Origin: Pseudomonas sp. AL03
Lineage (GTDB): Bacteria > Pseudomonadota > Gammaproteobacteria > Pseudomonadales > Pseudomonadaceae
Length of the DNA stretch: 64,000 nucleotides
Direction: 5' to 3'
NCBI RefSeq assembly: GCF_029960815.1
Contig: NZ_JASBRE010000023.1
Location: 35,355-99,354 of the forward strand
The translations under genes were made by a program, and so were the position numbers. Shown piece after piece: positions 20,153 to 29,061 of the stretch. The stretch's first letter is position 1. Each line of letters starts with the position of its first letter. The notes below the pieces were generated by a model. That model was not told where the DNA came from, did not search any database, and saw only the letters and a program-made list of their open reading frames with translations.

Positions 20153-21538
20153 ATGTTGCTCGACGCCATTCGTTGGGATACCGATCTGATCCGCCGTTAT
20201 GACCTGGCGGGACCGCGTTACACCTCGTACCCGACCGCCGCGCAATTCGACGGTCATGTCGGTACCTTCGACCTCTTCCATGCACTGCGCGAAAGCCGTA
20301 AGGCCCTGCGTCCGTTGTCGCTGTACGTGCATGTGCCGTTCTGCGCGAACATTTGCTACTACTGCGCCTGCAACAAAGTCATCACCAAGGATCGCGGCCG
20401 GGCCCTGCCCTATTTGCAGCGTCTGGAGCAGGAAATCCAGTTGATCGCCTGCCACCTCGACCCCGCGCAGGAAGTCGAGCAACTGCATTTCGGCGGCGGC
20501 ACCCCGACCTTTCTCAATCACGATGAACTGCGCCAGTTGATGGCCCAGTTGCGCAAAAGCTTCAACTTGCTGGACGACGATTCCGGCGACTACGGCATCG
20601 AAATCGACCCTCGCGAAGCCGACTGGTCGACCATGGGCCTGCTCCGTGAACTGGGCTTCAATCGGGTCAGTATCGGCCTGCAAGACCTCGACCCGGCGGT
20701 GCAACGGGCGGTCAATCGCCTGCAAAGCCTGGAAGAAACCCGCGCGGTGATCGACGCTGCCCGCACGCTGCAGTTTCGCTCGATCAACATTGACCTGATC
20801 TACGGCTTGCCGAGACAGACGCCCGAGAACTTCGCCCACACCGTCGATGAAGTCATCAACCTGCAACCGGACCGCCTCTCGGTGTTCAACTACGCGCACC
20901 TGCCAGAACGCTTCATACCGCAACGACGAATCAACAGCGACGAACTGCCGACACCGGCGCAGAAACTGGAAATACTCCAGGGCACGATCGAGCAGCTGAC
21001 CAAGGCCGGTTACCGCTACATCGGCATGGACCACTTCGCGCTGCCCGACGATGAACTGGCGATTGCTCAGGAAGAATCGACCCTGCAACGCAACTTCCAG
21101 GGTTACACCACCCACGGCCATTGCGACTTGATTGGCCTGGGCGTCTCCGCCATCAGCCAGATCGGCGACTTGTATTGCCAGAACAGCAGCGACCTGAATC
21201 AGTACCAGAACACGTTGGCCAGCGCGCAGCTGGCCACCAGCCGTGGTCTGCTGTGCACCACCGATGACCGGCTGCGACGTGCGGTCATCCAACAACTGAT
21301 CTGCACTTTCAGCCTGGAATTCGCCCAGATCGAACAAGCCTTCAACATCGACTTTCAGGGCTACTTCGGCGAACTCTGGCCACAGTTGCAGGGAATGGCC
21401 GACGATGGACTGATAGAGCTTGATAACGAACGGATTACTGTACAGCCCGCCGGACGATTGCTGGTGCGTTCGGTGTGCAGGGTGTTCGACGCGTACCTGG
21501 AGCAGCAAAATCGCCAGCGGTTTTCACGGGGGATCTAG
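20153..21538 (+). CDS. hemN: Oxygen-independent coproporphyrinogen III oxidase
   Basis: This radical-SAM enzyme decarboxylates coproporphyrinogen III to protoporphyrinogen IX when O2 is scarce, supplying heme. It has 461 residues, with the HemN cluster motif C64-x3-C68-x2-C71 plus C73 (PFCANICYYCACNK), the glycine-rich SAM motif FGGGTPTF, and YGLPRQT. This CxxxCxxCxC form separates true HemN from HemW-like proteins. It has a perfect Anr box upstream and sits next to anr, so oxygen limitation should induce it. Confidence 0.95.
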   Translation: MLLDAIRWDTDLIRRYDLAGPRYTSYPTAAQFDGHVGTFDLFHALRESRKALRPLSLYVHVPFCANICYYCACNKVITKDRGRALPYLQRLEQEIQLIACHLDPAQEVEQLHFGGGTPTFLNHDELRQLMAQLRKSFNLLDDDSGDYGIEIDPREADWSTMGLLRELGFNRVSIGLQDLDPAVQRAVNRLQSLEETRAVIDAARTLQFRSINIDLIYGLPRQTPENFAHTVDEVINLQPDRLSVFNYAHLPERFIPQRRINSDELPTPAQKLEILQGTIEQLTKAGYRYIGMDHFALPDDELAIAQEESTLQRNFQGYTTHGHCDLIGLGVSAISQIGDLYCQNSSDLNQYQNTLASAQLATSRGLLCTTDDRLRRAVIQQLICTFSLEFAQIEQAFNIDFQGYFGELWPQLQGMADDGLIELDNERITVQPAGRLLVRSVCRVFDAYLEQQNRQRFSRGI

Positions 21539-21665
21539 CAATCACCTCACTGCCGGTCTACGAAACGCTGATTTACGACCCTGCGACAAAATCGTCGCGT
21601 GCCTGAACGTCCTCCCGTGGGTTACCCTTACGGCTTATGTGTGTTTTCCCACAAGGATTGAAGAA

Positions 21666-22400
21666 ATGTCCGAGCCAGTAAAACTGCGCGCTCATAACCA
21701 GGCCCATTGCAAGGATTGCAGCCTGGCCCCCCTTTGCTTGCCACTTTCTTTGAATCTGGAAGACATGGATGCGCTGGACGAAATCGTTAAACGTGGCCGC
21801 CCGCTGAAAAAAGGCGAATTCCTGTTCCGCCAGGGCGACACGTTCGATTCCGTTTATGCAGTACGCTCTGGCGCCCTGAAGACCTTCAGCCTGAGCGATG
21901 GCGGCGAAGAACAACTCACCGGTTTCCACCTGCCGAGTGAACTGGTCGGCCTGTCGGGCATGGACACCGAAAAACACCCGGTCTCGGCGCAAGCCATGGA
22001 AACCACATCGGTGTGTGAAATCCCTTTCGAACGCCTCGACGAACTGGCGCTGCAACTGCCGCAACTGCGTCGTCAGTTGATGCGCGTGATGAGTCGCGAG
22101 ATTCGCGACGACCAGCAAATGATGTTGCTGCTGTCGAAGAAAACCGCCGACGAGCGCATCGCCACGTTCCTGGTCAACCTGTCGGCCCGTTTCCGCGCCC
22201 GGGGGTTCTCGGCCAACCAGTTTCGCCTGAGCATGTCGCGCAACGAAATTGGTAATTACCTGGGCCTGGCGGTGGAAACCGTGTCCCGGGTATTCACTCG
22301 TTTCCAGCAAAACGAACTGATCGCCGCTGAAGGCAAGGAAATTCATATCCTCGACCCGATCCAGCTCTGCGCCCTGGCCGGCGGTTCGCTGGAAGGCTGA
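21666..22400 (+). CDS. anr: Oxygen-sensing transcription regulator Anr (FNR family)
   Basis: This is the global activator of low-oxygen genes. It has 244 residues. The [4Fe-4S] ligands are C15, C18, C24 (HCKDCSLAPLC) and C117 (SVCEIPF); then come the cyclic-nucleotide-binding-like fold, the dimerisation helix (about 125-155), and the helix-turn-helix with recognition helix E204-TVSR-208, the FNR specificity pattern E--SR that reads TTGAT. The ATG at 21666 has AGGATTGA upstream; the longer frame runs into hemN. I see no Anr box in its own 127-bp upstream gap. Targets in this window probably include hemN. Confidence 0.96.
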   Translation: MSEPVKLRAHNQAHCKDCSLAPLCLPLSLNLEDMDALDEIVKRGRPLKKGEFLFRQGDTFDSVYAVRSGALKTFSLSDGGEEQLTGFHLPSELVGLSGMDTEKHPVSAQAMETTSVCEIPFERLDELALQLPQLRRQLMRVMSREIRDDQQMMLLLSKKTADERIATFLVNLSARFRARGFSANQFRLSMSRNEIGNYLGLAVETVSRVFTRFQQNELIAAEGKEIHILDPIQLCALAGGSLEG

Positions 22401-22479
22401 TTTCGGCGATTGCGGCTGAGCGAAACGGTTCAGCCGCCGTTATACTGCGTCGTTTGCAGCCTGCCAGGATTCTTCGACT

Positions 22480-23028
22480 ATGGCCTTCGACTCCTTCGAC
22501 ATCAAATCCCTCATACGCCCCGTGATCGACTTTCCCAAGCCGGGTGTGATCTTTCGCGACATTACCCCGCTGTTCCAGTCCCCCACGGCCCTGCGTCTGG
22601 TGATGGACAGCTTTGCCCATCGTTATGTCGAGGCCGACTTCACCCATATCGGTGCGATGGACGCGCGTGGTTTTCTGATCGGTTCGGTCCTGGCCTATCA
22701 ACTGAACAAGCCACTGGTGCTGTTCCGCAAGCAAGGCAAGCTGCCCGCCGACGTGCTGGCCGAGGGTTATGCGACCGAGTACGGCGAAGCGTTCCTCGAA
22801 GTCCACGCCGACAGCCTGTGCGAGGGCGATTCGGTGGTGATGTTCGATGACCTGATCGCCACGGGCGGTACGCTGATTGCGGCAGCAAACCTGATTCGAC
22901 GCATGGGTGCCCGGGTTCATGAAGCGGCGGCGATCATTGATTTGCCGGAACTGGGCGGGTCGCAGCGTCTGGAAGACATGGGGATTCCGACGTTTTGCCT
23001 GACGCAGTTTGCCCTGGACGATAAGTAA
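22480..23028 (+). CDS. apt: Adenine phosphoribosyltransferase
   Basis: This salvage enzyme converts adenine and PRPP to AMP. It has 182 residues: the N-terminal FPKPGVIFRDITPLF, the flexible catalytic loop region, and the PRPP-binding motif VVMFDDLIATGGTL near residue 123. A TATACT hexamer at 22441-22446 is a plausible -10. The anr-apt order is conserved in Pseudomonas. A REPIN follows the gene. Confidence 0.96.
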   Translation: MAFDSFDIKSLIRPVIDFPKPGVIFRDITPLFQSPTALRLVMDSFAHRYVEADFTHIGAMDARGFLIGSVLAYQLNKPLVLFRKQGKLPADVLAEGYATEYGEAFLEVHADSLCEGDSVVMFDDLIATGGTLIAAANLIRRMGARVHEAAAIIDLPELGGSQRLEDMGIPTFCLTQFALDDK

Positions 23029-23044
23029 GGCAGCTGGGCTTGAT

Positions 23045-23153
23045 TGATCGTTCCCACGCTCTGCGTGGGAATGCCTCAACGGACGCTCCGCGTCCGCTTT
23101 TGGGACGCGGAGCGTCCCGGGCTGCATTCCCACGCGGAGCGTGGGAACGATCA
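23045..23153. repeat. REPIN between apt and the acyl-CoA dehydrogenase gene
   Basis: Inverted REP cores (GATCGTTCCCACGCTCTGCG and its near complement) enclose an inner GGACGCTCCGCGTCC pair. It is about 109 bp long and lies between convergent genes. Confidence 0.85.
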
Positions 23154-23167
23154 GCTCACCGTAAAAC

Positions 23168-24322
23168 TCACAGTCCCATCTGCTTACTGATGATCTCGTT
23201 CATCACTTCCCGCGTTCCGCCGCCGATCGACAAAATACGGTTATCGCGGTACAGCCGCTCCACCAGACTCTCGCGCATATAACCCAGACCACCAAGAATC
23301 TGCACCGCATCGGTAGTCATGCGATCAGCCGTGTCGGTAGCAAAATTCTTGGCCATGGAAATCTCCTTGATCACACTCTGCCCCGCCGCCATTTTCGCCG
23401 CTTGACGGTAGGTGAATTCCCGTGACACTTCCAGCGCCGTGGCCATTTCGGCAAGGCGATGCTTGAGCACCTGAAACTTGCCGATGGGTTTACCGAATGC
23501 TTCGCGTTGGCGAGCCCATTTCAGGCTCTCTTCCAGCGCAAGTTGCGCGGTCATGTTGGCCATTAGCGCCAGCGCCAGGCGTTCGCTCTGGAAGTTGCCC
23601 ATGATGCAGGGGAAGCCCATGTTTTCGGCGCCGATCAGATTTCCTACAGGTACCCGGCAATCGTCGAAGAACAGCTCGGCGGTGTCCGACGCCCACCAGC
23701 CCATTTTCTTTAAGCGCCGGCCGACCGTGAAACCGGGCGTGCCCTTCTCGATCAACAGCAGGCTGATGCCACCGAAACCCGGCGCACCGGTGCGCACCGC
23801 GACAGTGTAGAAATCCGCGCGGACGCCACTGGTGATAAAGGTTTTGCTGCCGCTGACCCGGTAGACGTCGCCGTCACGCACAGCGCGGGTTTGCAGGTTG
23901 GCGACGTCAGAGCCACCACTGGGCTCGGTAACCGCCAGGGCGCTGATTTTCTCGCCGGCGAGCACCTGCGGCACAACGCGATCGCGCACTTCAGGCCTGG
24001 CCCACTTGAGGATCGGCGGCAGGCCGATGTCCAGCGAGCCGAGCCCCGCCACCAAGCCGCCGGAGCCGCAGCGCATCAGCTCTTCGCTGGCGGCGACCTT
24101 GGCGAACAGATCGCCTTCGTGGCTGCCACCCAGGGCTTCGGGATAACCGATCCCCAGAATCCCCGCCGCTCCGGCCTTTTGGTAGAGCTCACGGGGAAAG
24201 CTTTCGGCTTCTTCCCACTGGTCGATGTCCGGTAAGATCTCGCGCTCGACGAAGCGTCTGACGCTGTCGCGGACCAATTGGTGGCTGGGGTCGAAGTATT
24301 CCTGAAAGGCAGGCATCGGCAA
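23168..24322 (-). CDS. Acyl-CoA dehydrogenase (isovaleryl/long-chain type)
   Basis: This FAD enzyme introduces the alpha-beta double bond in acyl-CoA thioesters. It has 384 residues with the ACAD signatures ALAVTEPSGGSD (about 129-139) and a C-terminal QILGGLGYMRE. At the position of the usual YEGT catalytic glutamate it has GGGT, but E247 in NFQSERLALA sits where isovaleryl-CoA and long-chain dehydrogenases have their base, so it should be active with that geometry. Chain length or branching specificity cannot be read from the sequence. It stands alone; I recall a similar gene beside recR in other pseudomonads. Confidence 0.88.
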   Translation of the reverse strand: MPMPAFQEYFDPSHQLVRDSVRRFVEREILPDIDQWEEAESFPRELYQKAGAAGILGIGYPEALGGSHEGDLFAKVAASEELMRCGSGGLVAGLGSLDIGLPPILKWARPEVRDRVVPQVLAGEKISALAVTEPSGGSDVANLQTRAVRDGDVYRVSGSKTFITSGVRADFYTVAVRTGAPGFGGISLLLIEKGTPGFTVGRRLKKMGWWASDTAELFFDDCRVPVGNLIGAENMGFPCIMGNFQSERLALALMANMTAQLALEESLKWARQREAFGKPIGKFQVLKHRLAEMATALEVSREFTYRQAAKMAAGQSVIKEISMAKNFATDTADRMTTDAVQILGGLGYMRESLVERLYRDNRILSIGGGTREVMNEIISKQMGL

Positions 24323-24391
24323 GCTCCACTGAAGGGTCAGCGAAAGTTAACCGAGCGCTTGCTTGGTTTTCAAGAGGTGACACGGTAGAAG

Positions 24392-24994
24392 CTACAAAAC
24401 GATCGGCTTACGCCCGGCAAACGAATGCGCCAACGTCCCACCATCCACCAATTCCAGCTCGCCGCCCAATGGCACGCCGTGGGCGATGCGCGAGGCGATC
24501 AGGCCTTTGTTGCTAAGCAATTGGGCAATGTAATGCGCTGTGGCTTCACCTTCCACGGTCGGGTTGGTCGCAAGGATGACTTCAGTGAACGTGCCCGCCT
24601 CCTCGATCCGCGCCAGCAGTTGCGGAATACCGATGGCTTCCGGCCCGAGCCCGTCGAGCGGTGACAGATGACCCTTGAGCACGAAGTAGCGACCACGGAA
24701 ACCAGTCTGCTCCACCGCGTAGACGTCCATCGGTCCTTCCACCACGCAGAGCACGGTGTCGTCGCGACGGGTATCGGCGCATTGCGGGCAGAGGTCATCT
24801 TCCGTCAGCGTGCGGCACAACCGGCAATGGCCCACCCCTTCCATGGCCTGGCTCAGTGCCAGGGCCAACCGCGAGCCGCCGCTGCGATCACGCTCGAGCA
24901 ACTGCAATGCCATGCGCTGGGCGGTTTTCTGACCCACACCTGGCAAAATTCGCAGGGCGTCGATCAGTTGGCGAATCAAAGGGCTGAAGCTCAT
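24392..24994 (-). CDS. recR: Recombination mediator RecR
   Basis: RecR works with RecF/RecO to load RecA at gaps. It has 200 residues: an N-terminal helix-hairpin-helix (LPGVGQKTAQRMA, about 17-29), a zinc finger C57, C60, C69, C72, a Toprim domain (VVEGPMDVYAVEQ), and a C-terminal Walker B-like region. In most bacteria it is directly downstream of ybaB; here an oxidoreductase gene and a terminator separate the two. Confidence 0.96.
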   Translation of the reverse strand: MSFSPLIRQLIDALRILPGVGQKTAQRMALQLLERDRSGGSRLALALSQAMEGVGHCRLCRTLTEDDLCPQCADTRRDDTVLCVVEGPMDVYAVEQTGFRGRYFVLKGHLSPLDGLGPEAIGIPQLLARIEEAGTFTEVILATNPTVEGEATAHYIAQLLSNKGLIASRIAHGVPLGGELELVDGGTLAHSFAGRKPIVL

Positions 24995-25059
24995 GGGGAA
25001 AAGTCCGACAAAACAACGAGACGCGGTTTATACCCGCGCCTCTGTTTAGCGTCAATTAC

Positions 25060-26094
25060 TCAGTCCTGGGCGAGCCGCACAACCAGTTTGCCGAAGTTGC
25101 GTCCTTCCAGCAGACCGATGAACGCTTCGGGCGCCTGCTCCAGGCCATCGACCACGTCTTCGCGGAACTTTACCTTGCCGTCGCGCACCCACGGCGCCAT
25201 GGCACTGACGAACTCCGGCTGACGGTCGCCGTAGTCGTCGAACACGATGAAGCCCTGGATTCGCACGCGCTTGGTCAGCAGCGTGCGCTGCAATTGCGGC
25301 AGTCGATCCGGGCCGGTCGGTGCTTCGTGAGCGTTGTAGGACGCGATCAGCCCGCAGAGTGGAATTCGCGCCTTGGGCTTGAGCAGCGGCAGCACTGCAT
25401 CGAACACCTTGCCGCCGACGTTTTCGAAATAAATATCGATGCCCTCGGAGCATGCCTTGGCCAATTCATCGGCGAAGTTTGGGCTCTTGTGGTCGATGCA
25501 GGCATCGAAGCCCAGCTCTTCAACCACATAACGGCATTTGTCCGCGCCACCGGCCACACCGACCACGCGCAGGCCTTTGATCTTCGCCACCTGACCGACC
25601 ACCGAACCCACCGCCCCGGACGCCGCCGCAACCACCAGAGTTTCGCCAGCCTTGGGCTGGCCGATGTCCATCAGCCCCATGTAAGCGGTTAGGCCCGGCA
25701 TGCCCAGCACGCCCAGCGCCATCGACGGGCTCGGCAGCCCGGGCGGCACCGGCATAATGTCGCGACCGTCGCTGATGCTGTGGCTTTGCCAGCCAGTGGC
25801 GCCAACCACCAGATCGCCTTCGTGGAATTTCGGATTCAGCGAGCGCTCGACCCGACTGACAGCGCCACCGGTCATCACTTCGCCGATTTCAACCGGTGCG
25901 GCGTAGGACGGCGCGTCACTCATGCGTCCGCGCATGTAGGGATCGAGAGACAGAAAAAGGGTCTTGAGCAGCACCTGACCGTCGGCCAGGTCCGGCAGCG
26001 CAACGCGCTCCAGGCGGAAATTCTCCGGCGTCGGCGCGCCTACCGGGCGGGACGCCAGGACAATACGTTGGTTGAGGGTCAATGCGTCTGGCAT
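25060..26094 (-). CDS. Zinc-independent MDR NADP-dependent oxidoreductase
   Basis: This is a 344-residue medium-chain reductase of the YncB/CurA/leukotriene B4 dehydrogenase-like group, which reduces activated C=C bonds such as 2-enones with NADPH. The Rossmann motif AASGAVGSVVGQVAKI is at about 155-170; it is preceded by the GMPGLTAYMGL segment, and there are no structural zinc cysteines. The ATG at 26094 has AAGGAGACGC upstream, so the 49-residue extension of the open frame is rejected. It lies between ybaB and recR on the same strand but behind a terminator, so it is likely transcribed from its own promoter. Confidence 0.85.
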   Translation of the reverse strand: MPDALTLNQRIVLASRPVGAPTPENFRLERVALPDLADGQVLLKTLFLSLDPYMRGRMSDAPSYAAPVEIGEVMTGGAVSRVERSLNPKFHEGDLVVGATGWQSHSISDGRDIMPVPPGLPSPSMALGVLGMPGLTAYMGLMDIGQPKAGETLVVAAASGAVGSVVGQVAKIKGLRVVGVAGGADKCRYVVEELGFDACIDHKSPNFADELAKACSEGIDIYFENVGGKVFDAVLPLLKPKARIPLCGLIASYNAHEAPTGPDRLPQLQRTLLTKRVRIQGFIVFDDYGDRQPEFVSAMAPWVRDGKVKFREDVVDGLEQAPEAFIGLLEGRNFGKLVVRLAQD

Positions 26095-26240
26095 GTGAGC
26101 GTCTCCTTTGATCGATGAATTCGGCGGTATAGGGAGCAGACCGTTGTGGCGGTTTCGCGTTCGATGTTTCTGTCCACAGACTGAGTTGACTTGCCCGCGA
26201 AGGCGGCCTCCCAGGCCCCTATCCCTAATAGCCAGAAACA

Positions 26241-26274
26241 AAAATGCCAGGCGCGATGCCTGGCATTTTTTTTT
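26241..26274 (-). terminator. Terminator downstream of ybaB
   Basis: A 12-bp stem (AAAATGCCAGGC / GCCTGGCATTTT) has a 5-nt loop, with A and T tracts on both sides. It is 26 bp after ybaB and separates dnaX-ybaB from the oxidoreductase and recR. Confidence 0.88.
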
Positions 26275-26299
26275 AGCCCTTCCGACGCGCTTTAGCGAA

Positions 26300-26638
26300 T
26301 CAGAATGGCAGTTTCATACCCGGTGGCAGTTGCATGCCAGCGGTCATGCCGGACATTTTGTCCTGGCTGTTGGCTTCGATCTTGCGCACGGCATCGTTGA
26401 CGGCGGCGGCGAACACAGCCTCCAGCATCTCTTTGTCGTCTTCGCTCAAGCCTTCGACCAGGCTTGGATCGATGGTCACGCGCTTGACGTCGTGACGACC
26501 GGTCATCACCACGGTGACCATATCGCCACCGGCTTTACCGGTGACTTCGGCGTTGGCCAGCTCTTCCTGCATCTTGGCCATTTTTTCCTGCATCTGCTGT
26601 GCCTGCTTCATCAGGCCGGCCATGCCACCTTTCATCAT
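26300..26638 (-). CDS. ybaB: Nucleoid-associated protein YbaB/EbfC
   Basis: This is a small DNA-binding dimer, 112 residues, methionine- and glutamine-rich at the N-terminus (MMKGGMAGLMKQAQQMQEKM), with the core VTVVMTGRHDVKRVTIDPSL. I chose the ATG at 26638 because GAGGTGATTCCC precedes it; the GTG nine bases upstream overlaps that ribosome binding site. It is co-oriented with dnaX, 66 bp downstream of its stop. Confidence 0.93.
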   Translation of the reverse strand: MMKGGMAGLMKQAQQMQEKMAKMQEELANAEVTGKAGGDMVTVVMTGRHDVKRVTIDPSLVEGLSEDDKEMLEAVFAAAVNDAVRKIEANSQDKMSGMTAGMQLPPGMKLPF

Positions 26639-26704
26639 GGGAATCACCTCAAAAGTACTTGGATAAAAACAGCGCCCGGCCCGTTCGGCCGAACGTCTTC
26701 AGTA

Positions 26705-28795
26705 TTAGCCCTGAGTGACCAGGGTCTCGACAGGTTCAATAGTATCGTTACGGACGACCGCACCGAACTGCTGCATCATTTGCTGGATGAACGGATCACC
26801 GTGGATCGACTCTTCCGCCTCGCGCTGACGGTTCGCACGGCGCCGGGAGCCAGCCTGGGCCGGGGTTTCCTGCTCGGGCTTGATCAGCTCCATGCTCAGG
26901 TTCAGCGTACGCCCATGAAACTGATTCAACGCATCGTTCAAGCGACGCTGTTGAGTCGCGTTGAACAACGCGCTGTGGGCCGGGTCCAGGTGCATCAGCC
27001 AATTGTCACCCTCGACGGCGATCAGCGTGCAGTTGGCGGCGATACTGCCGGTCATGCCGGAGATCGGCAGTTTCGGGAACAGCTCCAGCCATTGCAGCGC
27101 CAGACCGGTGGCCGGCATGGCGGCCGGCTCTGGCTCCGGTTCCGGTGCTGGCTCGGCGGTGTGTTCGCTGGCCAGTTCGTCGAGGTAGCTGTAGGCCGAT
27201 TCCACATCCGGCTCGATGTAATCCTCGTCCAGCGGCGGCTCGTCGTCCAGGTCCATGCCCGGCGTCGCGGCATCGACTTCGGCCACCGACGGCTCTGGAA
27301 TCGGCGCAGCGGCCCACTCAGGAGCGTCCAGCACCACGCTGTCGGGGGTCGGCAATGGCATCGGCGCCAATTCGGGTTGTTCGGCGGCAGTTTCCAGCAC
27401 CGGCTCGACGGCGGGTTCCTGAACGACTTCGGGTTCTATCGGGTCGTTCCAGGGCAGATCGACGATTGCTTCGACCGCTACGGCCTCAACCACAGGCTCG
27501 GGCACGACGACGGGCGCAACTGGCTCAGGCGCTTGCACTGGAGCAACCACCGCCGCAACCGGCGCAGGCGCAACTGTTGCCACTGGCGGGGCAACTGCCG
27601 CAGCGACTACCGGCGCAACAACGGGCGCGGCAGCCACTGAGCGTGCGGAATCAACTGTGGCCTGGCTGATCCCCACCGGCTTTAGCGGTTGCCTCGGAGC
27701 GTCCGCGGTGTCTGCCGGTCGGAACGCGAGCATTCGCAGCAAGACCATTTCGAAACCACCGCGCGGGTCCGGCGCCAGCGGCAAGTCGCGGCGGCCGATC
27801 AGGCCCATCTGGTAATAGAACTGCACGTCTTCGGCCGGCAGCGCCTGAGCCAGCGCCAGCACCCGATCACGGTCGCCGTGACCGTTGTCGACGCCTTCAG
27901 GCAGGGCCTGGGCGATGGCGACACGGTGCAGCACGTTGAGAATTTCCGAGAGCACGCCGTTCCAGTCCGGGCCTTGTTCGGCCAGATGACGGACGGCTTC
28001 GAGCAAGGCCTTGGCGTCGCCTTCGATCAGCGCATGCAGAACGTCGTAGACCTGACCGTGATCGAGCGTGCCGAGCATCGCCCGTACGTCGGCAGCCATG
28101 ACTTTGCCTTCACCGAAGGCGATCGCCTGGTCGGTCAGGCTCATGGCGTCGCGCATCGAACCGTCAGCAGCACGGCCCAACAGCCACAGCGCGTCGTCCT
28201 CGAACGGCACGTTCTCGACACCCAGCACGTGGGTCAAATGCTCGACCACCCGCTCCGGCGTCATGTTCTTCAGAGAGAACTGCAGGCACCGCGAAAGAAT
28301 CGTTGCAGGAAGTTTCTGCGGATCGGTGGTCGCCAGGATGAACTTGACGTAGGGCGGCGGCTCTTCAAGGGTTTTCAACAGCGCATTGAAGGAATGGCTG
28401 GAAAGCATGTGCACTTCGTCGATCAGGTAGACCTTGAAGCGCCCGCGGCTCGGCGCGTACTGCACGTTGTCGAGCAGTTCGCGGGTATCTTCGACCTTGG
28501 TCCGGCTCGCGGCGTCGATCTCGATCAGGTCGACGAAGCGGCCCTCATCGATCTCACGGCACACCGAGCACTCGCCACAAGGCGTTGAAGTGATACCTGT
28601 TTCACAGTTCAGACATTTGGCGATGATCCGCGCGATGGTGGTCTTGCCGACCCCGCGTGTACCGGTAAACAGATAGGCGTGGTGCAGCCGCTGGCTGTCC
28701 AAGGCATTGATCAGAGCCTTGAGCACATGGGTCTGGCCGACCATTTCGCGGAACGAGCGCGGACGCCATTTACGTGCAAGAACCTGATAACTCAT
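26705..28795 (-). CDS. dnaX: DNA polymerase III subunit tau/gamma
   Basis: This is the clamp-loader ATPase that couples helicase and polymerase. It has 696 residues: a AAA+ domain with Walker A GTRGVGKTT (about 45-53), zinc-binding cysteines (CLNCETGITSTPCGECSVC), the sensor/Walker B LIDEVHML, then a long proline/alanine/valine/glutamate-rich linker (about 370-560) and the C-terminal polymerase-binding domain. The start is the ATG at 28795 (MSYQVLARKWRP). I see no A-rich slippery heptamer like the one that makes gamma in E. coli, so frameshift production of gamma is not supported here. Confidence 0.96.
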   Translation of the reverse strand: MSYQVLARKWRPRSFREMVGQTHVLKALINALDSQRLHHAYLFTGTRGVGKTTIARIIAKCLNCETGITSTPCGECSVCREIDEGRFVDLIEIDAASRTKVEDTRELLDNVQYAPSRGRFKVYLIDEVHMLSSHSFNALLKTLEEPPPYVKFILATTDPQKLPATILSRCLQFSLKNMTPERVVEHLTHVLGVENVPFEDDALWLLGRAADGSMRDAMSLTDQAIAFGEGKVMAADVRAMLGTLDHGQVYDVLHALIEGDAKALLEAVRHLAEQGPDWNGVLSEILNVLHRVAIAQALPEGVDNGHGDRDRVLALAQALPAEDVQFYYQMGLIGRRDLPLAPDPRGGFEMVLLRMLAFRPADTADAPRQPLKPVGISQATVDSARSVAAAPVVAPVVAAAVAPPVATVAPAPVAAVVAPVQAPEPVAPVVVPEPVVEAVAVEAIVDLPWNDPIEPEVVQEPAVEPVLETAAEQPELAPMPLPTPDSVVLDAPEWAAAPIPEPSVAEVDAATPGMDLDDEPPLDEDYIEPDVESAYSYLDELASEHTAEPAPEPEPEPAAMPATGLALQWLELFPKLPISGMTGSIAANCTLIAVEGDNWLMHLDPAHSALFNATQQRRLNDALNQFHGRTLNLSMELIKPEQETPAQAGSRRRANRQREAEESIHGDPFIQQMMQQFGAVVRNDTIEPVETLVTQG

Positions 28796-28830
28796 CGAAA
28801 ACCGTCGCAACGAAGGAACATAAGCGGCTA

Positions 28831-29061
28831 ATGCTAGCGGAGCAAGGCCAAAATTGCATCCGGTGCGCTCGTCTAATCTGGCTAAGAGGGTCTTTGCTGC
28901 AGGAACACAGCGTCGGTTGCTATGTACGCAACGATCCCGAGGTGCCCGTGCAGCGCATTTTGCGCACCTTGCTGCGAATGAAACTGTCCGGTGAAATCGA
29001 CGACATTATCCGGCTCTATGTTGGCGCGGAGCCGCCCAACGAGCACAATGGCAAGCCTTAG
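28831..29061 (+). CDS. Possible small protein (76 residues or fewer)
   Basis: The frame lies between divergent dnaX and a convergent gene. The C-terminal half (VQRILRTLLRMKLSGEIDD) has codon choice typical of the neighbours; the first third does not. A TTG at 28894 with AAGAGGG just upstream would give a 55-residue protein starting MLQEHSVGCYVRN and may be the true start. I recognise no domain. The stop overlaps the end of the following convergent gene. It could be a conserved small gene or a chance frame. Confidence 0.4.
   Translation: MLAEQGQNCIRCARLIWLRGSLLQEHSVGCYVRNDPEVPVQRILRTLLRMKLSGEIDDIIRLYVGAEPPNEHNGKP

Noticed and set aside
26108..27640. Plus-strand open frame of 510 codons opposite ybaB and dnaX
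   Set aside because: Shadow frame; its repetitive Arg/Asn-rich end mirrors the Pro/Ala/Val linker of dnaX.
26705..28795. Programmed frameshift site producing gamma from dnaX
   Set aside because: No A-AAA-AAG type heptamer or comparable slippery run was seen in the linker region.
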